From positions 124,001 through 188,000 of the forward strand of contig JACQYS010000020.1 of the NCBI GenBank assembly GCA_016208105.1: a stretch of 64,000 nucleotides of DNA. The letters are read 5' to 3'. Both the position numbers and the translations under genes were made by a program. This DNA comes from Desulfovibrio sp. Its GTDB lineage: Bacteria; Desulfobacterota; Desulfovibrionia; Desulfovibrionales; Desulfovibrionaceae. Each line of letters begins with the position of its first letter. Position 1 is the first letter of the stretch. Shown in pieces: positions 18,836 through 28,202 of this stretch. A model generated the notes under the pieces. The model had not been told where the DNA came from. It ran no database searches and saw only the letters and a list, made by a program, of their open reading frames with translations.

Positions 18836-18862
18836 GGGCGGGGAGCCTTACGCCCCCCGCCC
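18836..18862 (-). promoter_or_regulatory. livK-livH intergenic hairpin
   Basis: An 11-bp stem (GGGCGGGGAGC / GCCCCCCGCCC, one mismatch, 5-base loop) without a T-tract follows livK. Such hairpins between a binding-protein gene and its permease genes typically protect the upstream message and lower downstream expression, giving excess binding protein. This role is inferred. Confidence 0.55.
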
Positions 18863-18896
18863 GGATCGTCGTCAACGGCGCGTGATGCGCACCCGG

Positions 18897-20030
18897 CTAA
18901 AGCTCGGGAGCGACTTCGCCCACGTAAACCTTCTTGCCGTCCTTGATCTCGATGAGACCGATGGGCTTCACCGCGTCATGGGTCTCGTTGATGGTGGTGG
19001 AGCCGGTCACGCCCATGAAGCCCTTGGTCTCGGCCAGGGCCTTGGTGATAGCTTCAGGTTCAGCCTTGCCGGCACGCTTGATGGCGTCGATGATGATCAT
19101 GTAGGCGTCGTACCCCAGGGCGGCGTTCACGTTGGGTTCCTTTGAAAGGAACGTCCTCTTCCATTCCTCGGTGAACTTCTTGGCGGTGGCGTTCATGTCC
19201 TTCATGGAAGGATCGTAGGGGAAGGTGGTCTGCACGAAGCCTTCCACGGCCTTGCCGCCGATCTTGGTGATCTCGGGGTTGTCCATGGCGTCGCCCCCCA
19301 TGATCTTGAAGGTCGCGCCAAGCTCCTTGGCCTGCTTCATGATGATGGCGCCTTCAGCAAAGTAGGAGGGGATGAACAGGACGTCGGGCTTCTCGGAAAT
19401 GATCTTGGAGAGCTGCGCGGTGAAGTCCTGGTCGCCGGACTGGTAGTTCAGGGTGGAGACCACCTGACCGCCCATCTTGGTGAAGGACTTCTTGAAGAAG
19501 TTGGACAGGCCCACGGAATAGTCGTTGGCCACGTCGACCAACATGGCGGCCTTCTTCAGGCCAAGGGTCTTGTAGGCATACGTTGCCGCACCGGCGCCCT
19601 GCAAGGGATCGATGAAACACACGCGGAAGATGTACTTCTTGCCCGCGGTCACCAGGGGATTGGTGCAGCTGGTGCCCACCTGGGGGATGCCGGCCTTTTC
19701 GGACACTTCTCCGCCGGCCATGGCCAGGGAGGAACCGTAGGTACCGATGATGGCCTGAACCTTATCCTTCTCGATCAGGCGCTTGACCGCGTTGGCGGCT
19801 TCGACCTTGTCGGACTTGTTGTCCACAGTGACGATCTCGACCTTCTTGCCAAGGACGGTGTTCACTTCCTTGTTGGCCAACTGCACGCCTTCCAGCTCGA
19901 GCTGACCACCGAAGGCATTCTGCCCGGTCAGGGGCAGGAACACGCCGATGCGAACCGTGTCGTCAGCGGACCAGGCCAGACCCGCAAAAGCGAAGACCAT
20001 GGCCATGCACAGGGCAATAATCCTTTTCAT
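18897..20030 (-). CDS. livK: Periplasmic amino-acid binding protein LivK
   Basis: 377 residues from the second ATG of ATGTCGATG, chosen because GGAGG lies seven bases before it and only one base before the first. A clear signal peptide ends at ...LAWSA near residue 22. The mature protein starts TVRIGVFLPLTGQNAFGG, the common LivK/LivJ pattern, and shows the usual two-lobe repeats. First gene of the operon livK-livH-livM-livG-livF-aspA-asparaginase. Ligand not determined; the operon suggests an aspartate- or asparagine-type substrate. Confidence 0.92.
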   Translation of the reverse strand: MKRIIALCMAMVFAFAGLAWSADDTVRIGVFLPLTGQNAFGGQLELEGVQLANKEVNTVLGKKVEIVTVDNKSDKVEAANAVKRLIEKDKVQAIIGTYGSSLAMAGGEVSEKAGIPQVGTSCTNPLVTAGKKYIFRVCFIDPLQGAGAATYAYKTLGLKKAAMLVDVANDYSVGLSNFFKKSFTKMGGQVVSTLNYQSGDQDFTAQLSKIISEKPDVLFIPSYFAEGAIIMKQAKELGATFKIMGGDAMDNPEITKIGGKAVEGFVQTTFPYDPSMKDMNATAKKFTEEWKRTFLSKEPNVNAALGYDAYMIIIDAIKRAGKAEPEAITKALAETKGFMGVTGSTTINETHDAVKPIGLIEIKDGKKVYVGEVAPEL

Positions 20031-20124
20031 CGACATTCCTCCACGTTGTGCGTTGCACCCGGGGACCGCCCGCGCCACCGCGCGCACGGCCGGATGATAT
20101 TCAAAGATTCCGGGCCGTTCCCCT

Positions 20125-20149
20125 GGAGGGGGAGACATCCTCCCCCTCC
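20125..20149. repeat. G/C-rich hairpin between iclR and livK
   Basis: A perfect 10-bp stem (GGAGGGGGAG / CTCCCCCTCC, loop ACATC) lies in the 208-bp gap. There is no T-run, so it is either a transcript-end hairpin for the regulator or part of the livK leader. It resembles the element at 2583-2603. Confidence 0.45.
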
Positions 20150-20238
20150 GTACTGCCGCCGCACCCAACGGTTCGCGTCCTGTTCACTTCCCGTGGAATG
20201 CGGACAAATACCAAAATTCAAGAAACAGGATACCGCGG

Positions 20239-21006
20239 CTATAGAGAAACCACGGCTGAAATCTTTTTGGCCAATTCCACCAAATAACCGACGAACCTGG
20301 CCTCGAATTCCTTCATGGAATACTGGTCCGTGGTGGAGTCGAAGCTGACGCCACCAACCACCTTGCCAGTGCGCAAAGAAAACAGGGGAGCTCCAATGGC
20401 TATGAGCCCGGGCACGAACTCCTCGTTGTTGACCGAATACCCCTTCTCACGCGCCGTTTTGAGGTCAGCCAGAAGTTCGCTCTTGTCCGTGATGGTCTTC
20501 TCGGTTTTGGCTGTAAGGTCCAGACGGTCGAGAAGCTGGTTTAAGTCCGTAGGGTCCATAAAGGCCATGGCCGCCTTGCCCGTGGCCAAATAATAGGGCT
20601 CGGAGGAATAGCTGAAGGAGCGAAACACCGAGGTGTCCTTGGATTCGTGCCTGTAGATGAGGTAGATGGCGTCTCCGGCCACAATACCCACGTCAACGTG
20701 GACGCCGTGTTTGCGGAAGGCCTCTTCCACGAACGGCTTCACCTGCTGCACCATCTCGCTCTTTTCCATAATGGAATGAGCCAGCGAGAGGGAGCGCACT
20801 CCCAGATGGTACAAGCCGGTTCGCTCGTCGCGGCGCAGGTAGCCCAGCTCGCGGAAAGTATTGACGTAGCGGTAGACGGAGGTCTTGTTGAGGCTGACCC
20901 TGCCGGCGATCTGGCTTAAGGTGAACCCCGCATCCTCGACGCCGAAGATGTCCAGGATTCTCAGTCCCTTTGCCAGAGTTTCCGAGGCGTTGTCCTTCCC
21001 CTTCAC
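20239..21006 (-). CDS. IclR-family transcriptional regulator
   Basis: 255 residues. An N-terminal winged helix-turn-helix (about residues 10-70: FTLSQIAGRVSLNKTSVYRY) is followed by the IclR ligand-binding domain (VGIVAGDAIYLIYR, AIGAPLFSLRTGKVVGGVSF). It is located immediately upstream of livK on the same strand, so it most likely controls the transporter-aspA operon in response to a small acid or amino-acid metabolite (inference). Two dyad-symmetric sequences upstream of its own start are candidate autoregulatory sites. Confidence 0.9.
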   Translation of the reverse strand: MKGKDNASETLAKGLRILDIFGVEDAGFTLSQIAGRVSLNKTSVYRYVNTFRELGYLRRDERTGLYHLGVRSLSLAHSIMEKSEMVQQVKPFVEEAFRKHGVHVDVGIVAGDAIYLIYRHESKDTSVFRSFSYSSEPYYLATGKAAMAFMDPTDLNQLLDRLDLTAKTEKTITDKSELLADLKTAREKGYSVNNEEFVPGLIAIGAPLFSLRTGKVVGGVSFDSTTDQYSMKEFEARFVGYLVELAKKISAVVSL

Positions 21007-21074
21007 GAGCGTGCTCCTGAAACCGGATTGTAGCGAAATGATTTGGAATATCAGCGTGCTCGCCGCGCCCAGGC

Positions 21075-21148
21075 CGTTTCTCTCAGCGAAACGATTGATG
21101 CACAGCAGGAACGATCTATTCCTTTCAGGGCGACTTTGTCAACAAAGT
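21075..21148 (-). promoter_or_regulatory. Candidate promoter and two operator-like dyads for the IclR gene
   Basis: A perfect dyad ACTTTGT-CA-ACAAAGT at 21133-21148 contains, on the minus strand, a consensus -35 TTGACA (21142-21137); a weak -10 ATAGAT follows after 17 bp. A second dyad CGTTTC-N7-GAAACG at 21075-21093 lies just beyond the predicted start. Both positions suit repression. The rest of the 410-bp gap (21007-21416) holds only the kbl-tdh terminator. Confidence 0.4.
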
Positions 21149-21286
21149 TACGATCAACAATTCCGTTAAATTGGCGAGACTCACCCCGCCACCGAATCGC
21201 GAGTTCGCGCAGCCTGCACCAAGATGACGTACAGCCAGAAGCATTTGGGATCACGCCATTTTTGACCAAGCTTTTCCCGGATTCAG

Positions 21287-21333
21287 CAGCAATAAAATGG
21301 CGCCGACCTCCGAATACCGGAGACCGGCGCCAT
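21287..21333 (-). terminator. Terminator of the kbl-tdh operon
   Basis: A 16-bp stem with two mismatches (21297-21312 with 21318-21333, loop AATAC), followed on the minus strand by TTTTATTG. It lies 83 bp after the tdh stop. Confidence 0.75.
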
Positions 21334-21416
21334 AAAAGGGATCACAAAGATTCACTCCCCGAAGCGAACGACCAGAGGGGAGCGCCCTTCCGGCGACCCG
21401 GGACATCGTCCCTCTT

Positions 21417-22445
21417 TTACTCAGTCCAATCCAGGATGACCTTGCCGCTTGATCCGCTCATCATCGCTTCGAAGCCTTTCTCAAACTCCTCGGCCGCGAA
21501 GCGGTGGGTGATTACGGAGCTTATGTCCAGGCCGCTTTGGAGCATGGCCACCATCTTGTACCAGGTCTCGAACATCTCGCGCCCGTAAATGCCCTTTATT
21601 TCAAGCCCCTTGAAAATCACATGATTCCAGTCGATGGCCGTGTTCGCAGGCGGAATCCCCAAAAGCGCGACCTTGCCGCCATGGTTCATGTTCTCCAGCA
21701 TGGACACAAAGGCCTGCGGGGCGCCGGACATCTCCAGGCCCACGTCAAACCCCTCGGTCATGCGAAGTTCCTGCATCACTTCGGGAAGCTGCTGCCGGGC
21801 GACGTTCACTGCCCGGGTGGCGCCCATGTTGCGGGCCAAATCCAAACGGTAGTCGTTCACGTCGGTTATGACCACATGGCGCGCGCCGACATGCCGACAG
21901 ATGGCCACGGCCATGATTCCTATGGGTCCGGCGCCGGTAATGAGCACGTCCTCGCCCACCAGATCGAAGGACAGGGCGGTGTGGGCCGCGTTTCCGAAGG
22001 GATCGAAAATGGCGGCCAGGTCGTCGCTTATGTCGTCGGGAATCTTGAAGGCGTTGAAGGCCGGTATGGCCAGATACTCCGCGAAGCATCCAGGCCTGTT
22101 CACCCCCACTCCGAAAGTGTTGCGGCACAGGTGCCTGCGCCCGGCTCGGCAGTTGCGGCAGAACCCGCAGGTCACATGGCCCTCGCCGGAAACCCGGTCG
22201 CCTATTTCAAAGCCGCGCACCTCCTGGCCGATCTGCACGATCTCGCCAACATACTCGTGCCCCACGTGCATGGGGACGGGGATGGTCTTCTGGGCCCATT
22301 CGTCCCATTTCCAGATGTGCACGTCCGTGCCGCAGATGGCGGTCTTTTTGATCTTGATGAGAACGTCGTTGTGCCCCACTTCGGGCTTGGCGGTCCGGAT
22401 GAGCTTGAGTCCGGGACCGCGCTCGGTCTTGGCTAGCGCTTTCAT
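21417..22445 (-). CDS. tdh: L-threonine 3-dehydrogenase
   Basis: 342 residues, zinc-dependent medium-chain dehydrogenase. Catalytic-zinc residues are in [10 protein letters not shown] and [10 protein letters not shown]; the structural-zinc cysteine cluster is [15 protein letters not shown]; the NAD site is [14 protein letters not shown]. It oxidises threonine to 2-amino-3-ketobutyrate with NAD. It follows kbl by 24 bp, giving the standard two-step threonine to glycine plus acetyl-CoA route. Length equals E. coli Tdh (341). Confidence 0.95.
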   Translation of the reverse strand: MKALAKTERGPGLKLIRTAKPEVGHNDVLIKIKKTAICGTDVHIWKWDEWAQKTIPVPMHVGHEYVGEIVQIGQEVRGFEIGDRVSGEGHVTCGFCRNCRAGRRHLCRNTFGVGVNRPGCFAEYLAIPAFNAFKIPDDISDDLAAIFDPFGNAAHTALSFDLVGEDVLITGAGPIGIMAVAICRHVGARHVVITDVNDYRLDLARNMGATRAVNVARQQLPEVMQELRMTEGFDVGLEMSGAPQAFVSMLENMNHGGKVALLGIPPANTAIDWNHVIFKGLEIKGIYGREMFETWYKMVAMLQSGLDISSVITHRFAAEEFEKGFEAMMSGSSGKVILDWTE

Positions 22446-22469
22446 ATGGTGTGTCGCCTTGTCGTTTGC

Positions 22470-23672
22470 CTATTGTATCGCGCCCAGGGTCTTGCCCACT
22501 TTGGCGAAGGCCGCCACGCAGCGGTCGATCTGTTCGGGGGAATGGGCCGCGCTCATCTGGGTGCGGATGCGCGCCTTGCCCTTGGGCACCACGGGGTAGG
22601 AGAACCCGACAACGTAAATCCCTTCCTTAAGGAGTTCCTCCGCCATGCGCCCGGCCAGCACGGCATCGCCCAGCATGACGGGGATGATGGGGTGATCACT
22701 GCCGGCCAGGGTGAATCCCAGCGCGGACATGCCGGCCCTGAACCTGGCCGCGTTTTCGCGCACCCGGTCGCGAAGCCCGGCCCCTTCCCCGCTGCCCAGC
22801 AGCTCGAGCACCGCCAGGGAGGCGGCCGCGATGGACGGGGCCAGGGAATTGGAGAAGAGATACGGACGGGAACGCTGGCGCAGAAGCTCCACTATCTCCC
22901 TTCGCCCTGAGGTGTAGCCGCCGGACGCGCCGCCCAGGGCCTTGCCCAGGGTGCCGGTGATGATGTCCACCCGCCCCAGCACACCGCAATGCTCGGGCGT
23001 GCCGCGTCCTCCCTGGCCTATGAACCCCACGGCATGGGAGTCGTCCACCATGACCAGGGCGCCGTACTTGTCGGCCAAGTCGCAGACGCTCTTCAAGTCG
23101 GCGATGATGCCGTCCATGGAGAAGACTCCGTCCGTGGCGATCAGCTTGAACCGCGCTCCTTCCGCATCGGCCTGCCTGAGCTTGGCTTCCAGGTCGGCCA
23201 TGTCGTTGTTTGCGTAGCGAAAGCGCTTGGCCTTGCACAGGCGTACGCCGTCTATGATGGAGGCGTGATTGAGTTCGTCGGAGATCACGGCATCTTCCGC
23301 GGAAAGGATGGTCTCGAACAGCCCCCCATTGGCGTCGAAACAGCTGGAATAGAGTATGGTGTCGTCGGTTTGAAGGAACTCCGACACCGCTGCTTCAAGC
23401 TTTTTATGAACCGTCTGGGTGCCGCAGATGAACCTGACGGAAGCCATGCCGAAGCCGTAACGGTCCAGGCCGTCTTTGGCGGCCTTTATGAGCCGGGCAT
23501 CGTCGGCCAGGCCCAGGTAGTTGTTGGCGCAGAAATTCAGCACATCCTGCCCAGCCGCCAGGTGAATGCTGGAGGACTGGGGACTCTCTATCACGCGCTC
23601 GGATTTATAAAAGCCGTCAGCGCGTACCTGCTCCACGGTTTGGCGCAGTTGGTTCAGGAATTTTTCACGCAT
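22470..23672 (-). CDS. kbl: Glycine C-acetyltransferase (2-amino-3-ketobutyrate CoA ligase)
   Basis: 400 residues from the ATG at 23672, chosen because AAGGAG lies eight bases upstream and the protein then begins [10 protein letters not shown], as in E. coli Kbl; an ATG 33 bases earlier has no support. A PLP enzyme of the alpha-oxoamine synthase family: VNDDSHAVG-type segment [13 protein letters not shown], and the Schiff-base lysine in [15 protein letters not shown]. It cleaves 2-amino-3-ketobutyrate with CoA to glycine and acetyl-CoA. Nearly identical in pattern to the enterobacterial enzyme along its length. Confidence 0.95.
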   Translation of the reverse strand: MREKFLNQLRQTVEQVRADGFYKSERVIESPQSSSIHLAAGQDVLNFCANNYLGLADDARLIKAAKDGLDRYGFGMASVRFICGTQTVHKKLEAAVSEFLQTDDTILYSSCFDANGGLFETILSAEDAVISDELNHASIIDGVRLCKAKRFRYANNDMADLEAKLRQADAEGARFKLIATDGVFSMDGIIADLKSVCDLADKYGALVMVDDSHAVGFIGQGGRGTPEHCGVLGRVDIITGTLGKALGGASGGYTSGRREIVELLRQRSRPYLFSNSLAPSIAAASLAVLELLGSGEGAGLRDRVRENAARFRAGMSALGFTLAGSDHPIIPVMLGDAVLAGRMAEELLKEGIYVVGFSYPVVPKGKARIRTQMSAAHSPEQIDRCVAAFAKVGKTLGAIQ

Positions 23673-24108
23673 TGGGTGCTCCTTGCCCCTAATGGATCGT
23701 TCCATCAGGGAATCGTCCCTCTATCCCTCCCGTCAACCACAGGCAACACCTTGTGTGAGCTCAATTCTCGGGGAATGATCTCAGGGACTTCCAGCCCGAG
23801 CTGACTCGCTGGATTCAGCCGATTGCATGTCGAATAGACCTCTTTGCGAAAGAGAAACCCGGGTAAAGAAACGATCCTGTAACGCCAGTTGCTTGCACGC
23901 CTCAACACACTCCGGTTCGGCAACTTTCAGGGAATCATTCGTTGATGAAGGGATAAATCGTCATATTCTCGGACTATTCCCTGGCCAACATATTCGGCAC
24001 AAAAACACGTAACAGCCCTTGGAATCAGTCTGTTTCGCCAGAGGCACTCAGGGGTTCTCAACGAGACATGGAAACAACCTTGTCACTGTAGGTATTTTAG
24101 AGTATTCA
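23673..24108. other. Divergent intergenic region kbl / cheR
   Basis: 436 bp without a supportable gene. It must contain the kbl promoter (minus) and cheR promoter (plus), but neither matches consensus well enough to mark. A small perfect hairpin CTCTTT-GCG-AAAGAG is at 23840-23854. Nothing else is seen. Confidence 0.5.
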
Positions 24109-25011
24109 ATGAATAAAAACCAATATGGCAGATATATGACCCTATTCTCCAGCTCCCCGCTCCTACTGCGCAAAACTACGCCCATCAGCGACGAAGAGTT
24201 CCGACAACTCCGCGACTTCATCTATTCGAAATGCGGCATATGGGTGGACGAAAAGCGCAAGTATCTTTTCGAAAACCGGTTCCAACCACGCATAGCGGAG
24301 TTGGGACTGAAAACATTCGGCGAATATATCAAGCTTTTGAGTTATGGCAGGGACAGCGTCAAGGAGCTCGAACGGGTTTACGAGCTTGTCACCACAAACG
24401 AGACGAGCCTGTTCCGAGACACCAAGCAGCTCGACGGCTTTACCGCAAACGTGTTGACCCCGCTTATAAACGACCTGCGGCAAAAGAATAAATTCGAATT
24501 GAACATCTGGTCAGCCGGGTGCTCCTCCGGTGAGGAACCTTACACCCTGGCCATAATCATCCATGAACTCCTTGGGCTTGAGCTTAAGCGCTGGAGAGTG
24601 AACATCACAGGAGTGGACCTTTCCCCCCCAATGATCGCCAAGGCAAAGGAAGGCGTCTTCGGCGACTACTCCTTCAAAACAACCCCCGACGCCATAAAAG
24701 CCAAGCACTTCACCAAGTGCGCGACCGGCTACAAGATTTCGCCCGCAGTGGCCAGCTTGGTGAACTTCCAGGTAATGAACTTAAACGACTCCCTGGCGCT
24801 TAAAAGGCTTCCCAAGTCCCACATCGTCTTTTGCCGGAACGTCATCATCTATTTCGACGTAAACATGAAGAAGAAGGCCCTTGCGGCGTTCTACGACAAC
24901 CTTCTTCCTGGTGGAACGCTCATGCTCGGGCACTCTGAATCCCTGCACAGCATAACAAACGTGTTCAGGCCGAAAATGCTTTCGAACTGCATCGCGTATC
25001 TCAAAGTATAG
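24109..25011 (+). CDS. cheR: CheR-type protein-glutamate methyltransferase
   Basis: About 300 residues. The N-terminal helical CheR domain (SDEEFRQLRDFIYSKCGIWV) is followed by the SAM-binding domain with SAGCSSGEEPYTLAI, and the FCRNVIIYFD segment that is diagnostic for CheR. It methylates glutamates of chemoreceptors. The start is uncertain: ATGs occur at 24019, 24109 and 24136, and none has a strong ribosome site; homology begins near 24160, so I chose 24109. It forms a pair with the HDOD gene (18-bp gap). No other chemotaxis genes are near. Confidence 0.88.
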   Translation: MNKNQYGRYMTLFSSSPLLLRKTTPISDEEFRQLRDFIYSKCGIWVDEKRKYLFENRFQPRIAELGLKTFGEYIKLLSYGRDSVKELERVYELVTTNETSLFRDTKQLDGFTANVLTPLINDLRQKNKFELNIWSAGCSSGEEPYTLAIIIHELLGLELKRWRVNITGVDLSPPMIAKAKEGVFGDYSFKTTPDAIKAKHFTKCATGYKISPAVASLVNFQVMNLNDSLALKRLPKSHIVFCRNVIIYFDVNMKKKALAAFYDNLLPGGTLMLGHSESLHSITNVFRPKMLSNCIAYLKV

Positions 25012-25029
25012 AACGGAGTTCCTGCAACC

Positions 25030-26238
25030 ATGCCAACGATAGGGATCAAGCAACTCCAGCCTGGCGCGACAACAGCAAAGGACGTCACTTCCCCCGACGG
25101 CCGCGTGCTCTTGGCCAAAGGCTGCACGATCGAACCCTGGCACCTAGGACTTTTTCAGGGACTCGGCATCACGGACGTGGAGATCGAAGATCCGAACGCG
25201 CAAAAACGCAGGGATCAGGCAATAGATTATGTCCGGGAATTTTTCGCCTTCGTCAATCCAGACAATCCGACCGTCATTTCGTTGTACAATTTCGCGGTGG
25301 ACCTTGTTGAACAAAAGCTGGACCAAGGCTGGTCCCTGCCTTCCCTGTCTGTGCGCCGCGCGGAAAACGTGGAACACCTTGCGGACGTTTTCCCCATGGA
25401 AATCGTCAAGCCGGAACGCATCGTCGATCACGAGACAAAACTGGCCAGCTTCCCCGACGTCTACTTCAGGCTGAGAAAGGAAATAGACACCCAGAAGGCC
25501 TCGGTGAACCGCCTGGGCGCACTTGTGAGCCAGGACGTCGGACTTGCCTCGAGGCTGCTCAAGCTGGTCAACAGTCCCATGTATGCCGTGGCAAAACCTG
25601 TCGAAAGCATTGACAGGGCCATCTCCATCATCGGCATCAACGAGCTCTCGACGCTCGCCCTTGGGATTTCCGCGATCAACTATTTCAAGGGCATCCCCCC
25701 CGAGCTCATCGACATGGCCACGTTCTGGCGCCACTCCATCTCAAGCGGAATATTCGCCAACATACTGGCCAAGGCCATGGGCGAAAAGAACACCGAGCGC
25801 TTTTTCATCGCCGGCCTTCTGCACGATGCGGGCAGGCTCATTCTCTTCAAGGAAATGCCGTATGCCTCCTCGGACGCGCTGATCTTCGCGCGGGAGAACG
25901 TTCTGCCCATTGTCGAAGCCGAACAGACCGTCTTCGAATTCACGCACACCTCGGTGAGCGAGCACCTGCTGCGTCAGTGGAATTTCCCACCCCAGCTCTC
26001 GGACCTCATCAATTTCCACCACGACCCGCTTTCGGCCTCGAATCCTCGGGAAGCGGCAGTCATCCACGTGGCGGACGTGTTTGCCAATGCGATGGATATC
26101 GCAACGGGGGGCATGTACGTTCTGCCTCAGTTTGAGGAAAAGGCATGGGATCTTCTTGGAATTCCGGCTGACTCGGTGGCCAATATCTGCCGGGAGCACG
26201 AGACTCAGGTTGATCAAACCGTGAAGGCCTTCTTCTAG
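25030..26238 (+). CDS. HDOD-domain signalling protein
   Basis: 402 residues. An N-terminal region of about 130 residues of unclear fold (starting MPTIGIKQLQPGATTAKDV, reminiscent of the small domain in front of some HD-GYP and HDOD proteins) is followed by an HDOD domain (about 150-350) with ALVSQDVGLASRLLKLVNSP and an HD-like GLLHDAGRL. HDOD proteins act in signalling or regulated degradation rather than known catalysis. Cotranscribed with cheR, so a role in taxis or cell-state signalling is plausible. Confidence 0.85.
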   Translation: MPTIGIKQLQPGATTAKDVTSPDGRVLLAKGCTIEPWHLGLFQGLGITDVEIEDPNAQKRRDQAIDYVREFFAFVNPDNPTVISLYNFAVDLVEQKLDQGWSLPSLSVRRAENVEHLADVFPMEIVKPERIVDHETKLASFPDVYFRLRKEIDTQKASVNRLGALVSQDVGLASRLLKLVNSPMYAVAKPVESIDRAISIIGINELSTLALGISAINYFKGIPPELIDMATFWRHSISSGIFANILAKAMGEKNTERFFIAGLLHDAGRLILFKEMPYASSDALIFARENVLPIVEAEQTVFEFTHTSVSEHLLRQWNFPPQLSDLINFHHDPLSASNPREAAVIHVADVFANAMDIATGGMYVLPQFEEKAWDLLGIPADSVANICREHETQVDQTVKAFF

Positions 26239-26297
26239 CGCTCCACGGTCAACCGAAACGCCGTAAAGACCCTTCTTTCACTGACCAAGCCATGACG

Positions 26298-26329
26298 CGC
26301 TTTGCCCCCCTCGGGTATTGGGCAAAGCG
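26298..26329. terminator. Possible bidirectional terminator hairpin
   Basis: CGCTTTGCCC / GGGCAAAGCG, a perfect 10-bp stem with a 12-base loop, sits between the convergent HDOD and TPR genes. T-richness on either side is modest. Confidence 0.5.
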
Positions 26330-26379
26330 TGCACTCTCTTCATTTACCTTTGCTGTCCGGAATGATGGTGGCTGCGAGT

Positions 26380-27132
26380 TCAAGCCTGGCCCGTCTGGGC
26401 TTTTGCCTCAAGCCTCTGGCAATGCGCCAGAAACGCCCTGGCCTCTGTGAACTCCGGATTCACGGCCAGGGCTATGTTCAGATGACGGGTGCACTCCTCG
26501 ATCATCTGTTTTTCATAGAAAGCCCTGGCCATGTTGAAATAGACATTTTCATCCATGGCATTGAGTTCGAGGGCTTTTGAGTAGAAATTCAACGCCTCGT
26601 CGAACATCTTGTTCTTACGCAGATTGATTCCGAAACTGTTGAATCTCTCCCTGTGCTCCTCACCGAAAGCTTCATCCAGGTTGAGCAGTGTGTTCAGCAC
26701 TTTCCTGAGCTTGGAGAAGTCCTTCTGCTCGGAATAGACGTCGCCCAGCCCATAATTCGCCGTAACGTTGAGATCGTCTATCATGAGCGCCTTGATGAAA
26801 GACTTCTCGGCCTCGTCTATCTGCCCGTTCTCAAGCTGACCCTGCCCCTTGGCGAGCTTTTGCGCCAAGCTGTTCAACGCCGGGACAGTGTACACCTTAT
26901 AATACTGCGGCTCCGGAGTGTAATTCACCAGGAAATCCCTGGCCCCCAATTCTTTTTTCACGCCAGACGGTACGTGATGGACATTGAGCGGCTGCACGTC
27001 GAAACGCTCCTTGTCCAACTGCCGGGCGAACCAATAGGTCACGGTCTCGCGCTTCATGGCGGTATCGCCCACACCGACCGCGGTCTCCTGTTTCAGGGAG
27101 TAGACGCCAAGTATGACGGGATACTCAACCAT
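26380..27132 (-). CDS. Tetratricopeptide-repeat protein
   Basis: 250 residues. The first about 90 residues are not recognised; residues 90-240 hold three to four TPR units (AEKSFIKALMIDDLNVTANYGLG, ALNFYSKALELNAMDENVYFNMA in part, HLNIALAVNPEFTEARAFL). TPRs mediate protein contacts. No signal peptide. The conserved N-terminal module resembles a small adaptor rather than an enzyme. Its partner cannot be inferred from neighbours. Confidence 0.75.
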   Translation of the reverse strand: MVEYPVILGVYSLKQETAVGVGDTAMKRETVTYWFARQLDKERFDVQPLNVHHVPSGVKKELGARDFLVNYTPEPQYYKVYTVPALNSLAQKLAKGQGQLENGQIDEAEKSFIKALMIDDLNVTANYGLGDVYSEQKDFSKLRKVLNTLLNLDEAFGEEHRERFNSFGINLRKNKMFDEALNFYSKALELNAMDENVYFNMARAFYEKQMIEECTRHLNIALAVNPEFTEARAFLAHCQRLEAKAQTGQA

Positions 27133-27290
27133 GCCTTACGTTCTCCTCGTCCGTCTTGTGAAAGAAGAATGCAGCAACAGGACTTTCCAGACCGCCCAGG
27201 TAGCAAGAGACGATACTCGTGCCGTTGCTCATTTGTGGTGTACTCTCATGCGGCTTGCCGCCGCAAGTACCTTGAAAGGCTCCTTTCCCG

Positions 27291-28202
27291 CTACTCCGCC
27301 CCGGAAGGATCACGCTTGCGGAACCAGCTAAGAGTCCGGACACCGTCAGCCGTGTACAGCGCCACTCCGAGCCAGATGAGGACAAAGGTGGCCGACTGGG
27401 ACACCCCGAACGGTTCTCCGTAGGCCAGCACGCCAAGCAGGAACATGCCTGTGGGACCTAGGTACTGCAATACGCCAAGGGTCGTCATGGTGATGCGCCG
27501 CGCCCCGAAAGCAAACGCCAGCAGAGGCGCCGTCGTCACCACTCCGGCTCCGGCAAGGAGCACGTCGATAGCCAGGCCCTGATGCCCGAATTCCCCGGAG
27601 TCCGTGGCGGCAAGGTACGCCAGGTACGCCCCGGCAGGCACGCTGAGAATCAGGGTCTCGGCGAAGAGCCCCTGCAGGGATTCCATGGACATGAGTTTGC
27701 GCACCATTCCGTAGAGTCCGAAGGTCATCGCCAGGACCAAGGCAACCCAGGGCAAGCGACCCTGAACGGCCACCTGCACGGCCACTCCAGTCGCAGCCAA
27801 GCAGACCGCCAGGGTCTGGGCCCGGTTCAGGCGGTCGCCGAAAACAGCCATGCCCAGGACAACGTTCACAATGGGGTTGAGGTAATACCCGAGGCTTGCC
27901 TCAAGCACATGCCCCTCATTCACGGCCCAGACGTAGAGAAGCCAGTTCACGCCGATAAGGCTGCTGCTGCAGGCCAACAGGAAGAGATTCCTGCCGGAGC
28001 CCAGAGCGCTCCGAAGCGTACCCAGGCCGCCCAGAAAAACGAGGAGAACCCCTGTACAGGCCAGGGACCAGACGATGCGGTGGCAGATGATCTGCAAAGC
28101 CGGCACCCCTGAGAGGGCTTTCCAATATATGGGCAGGAGTCCCCAGCACAGAAACGCCGAGGCAGCAGCCAGGACTCCGGGAGTAGAATGCTTCATTTGC
28201 AT
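27291..28202 (-). CDS. rarD: RarD-type EamA-family membrane transporter
   Basis: About 303 residues with ten predicted membrane helices and the RarD hallmarks CWGLLPIYWKAL, HRIVWSL, GVNWLLYVWAVNEGHVLEASLGYY (in part) and LQYLGPTGMFLLGV. EamA proteins export small metabolites; the first RarD was linked to chloramphenicol sensitivity in Pseudomonas. The start is uncertain: ATG codons at 28232, 28202 and 28196, all with weak ribosome sites. I chose 28202 because membrane helix 1 begins shortly after it. Confidence 0.88.
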   Translation of the reverse strand: MQMKHSTPGVLAAASAFLCWGLLPIYWKALSGVPALQIICHRIVWSLACTGVLLVFLGGLGTLRSALGSGRNLFLLACSSSLIGVNWLLYVWAVNEGHVLEASLGYYLNPIVNVVLGMAVFGDRLNRAQTLAVCLAATGVAVQVAVQGRLPWVALVLAMTFGLYGMVRKLMSMESLQGLFAETLILSVPAGAYLAYLAATDSGEFGHQGLAIDVLLAGAGVVTTAPLLAFAFGARRITMTTLGVLQYLGPTGMFLLGVLAYGEPFGVSQSATFVLIWLGVALYTADGVRTLSWFRKRDPSGAE

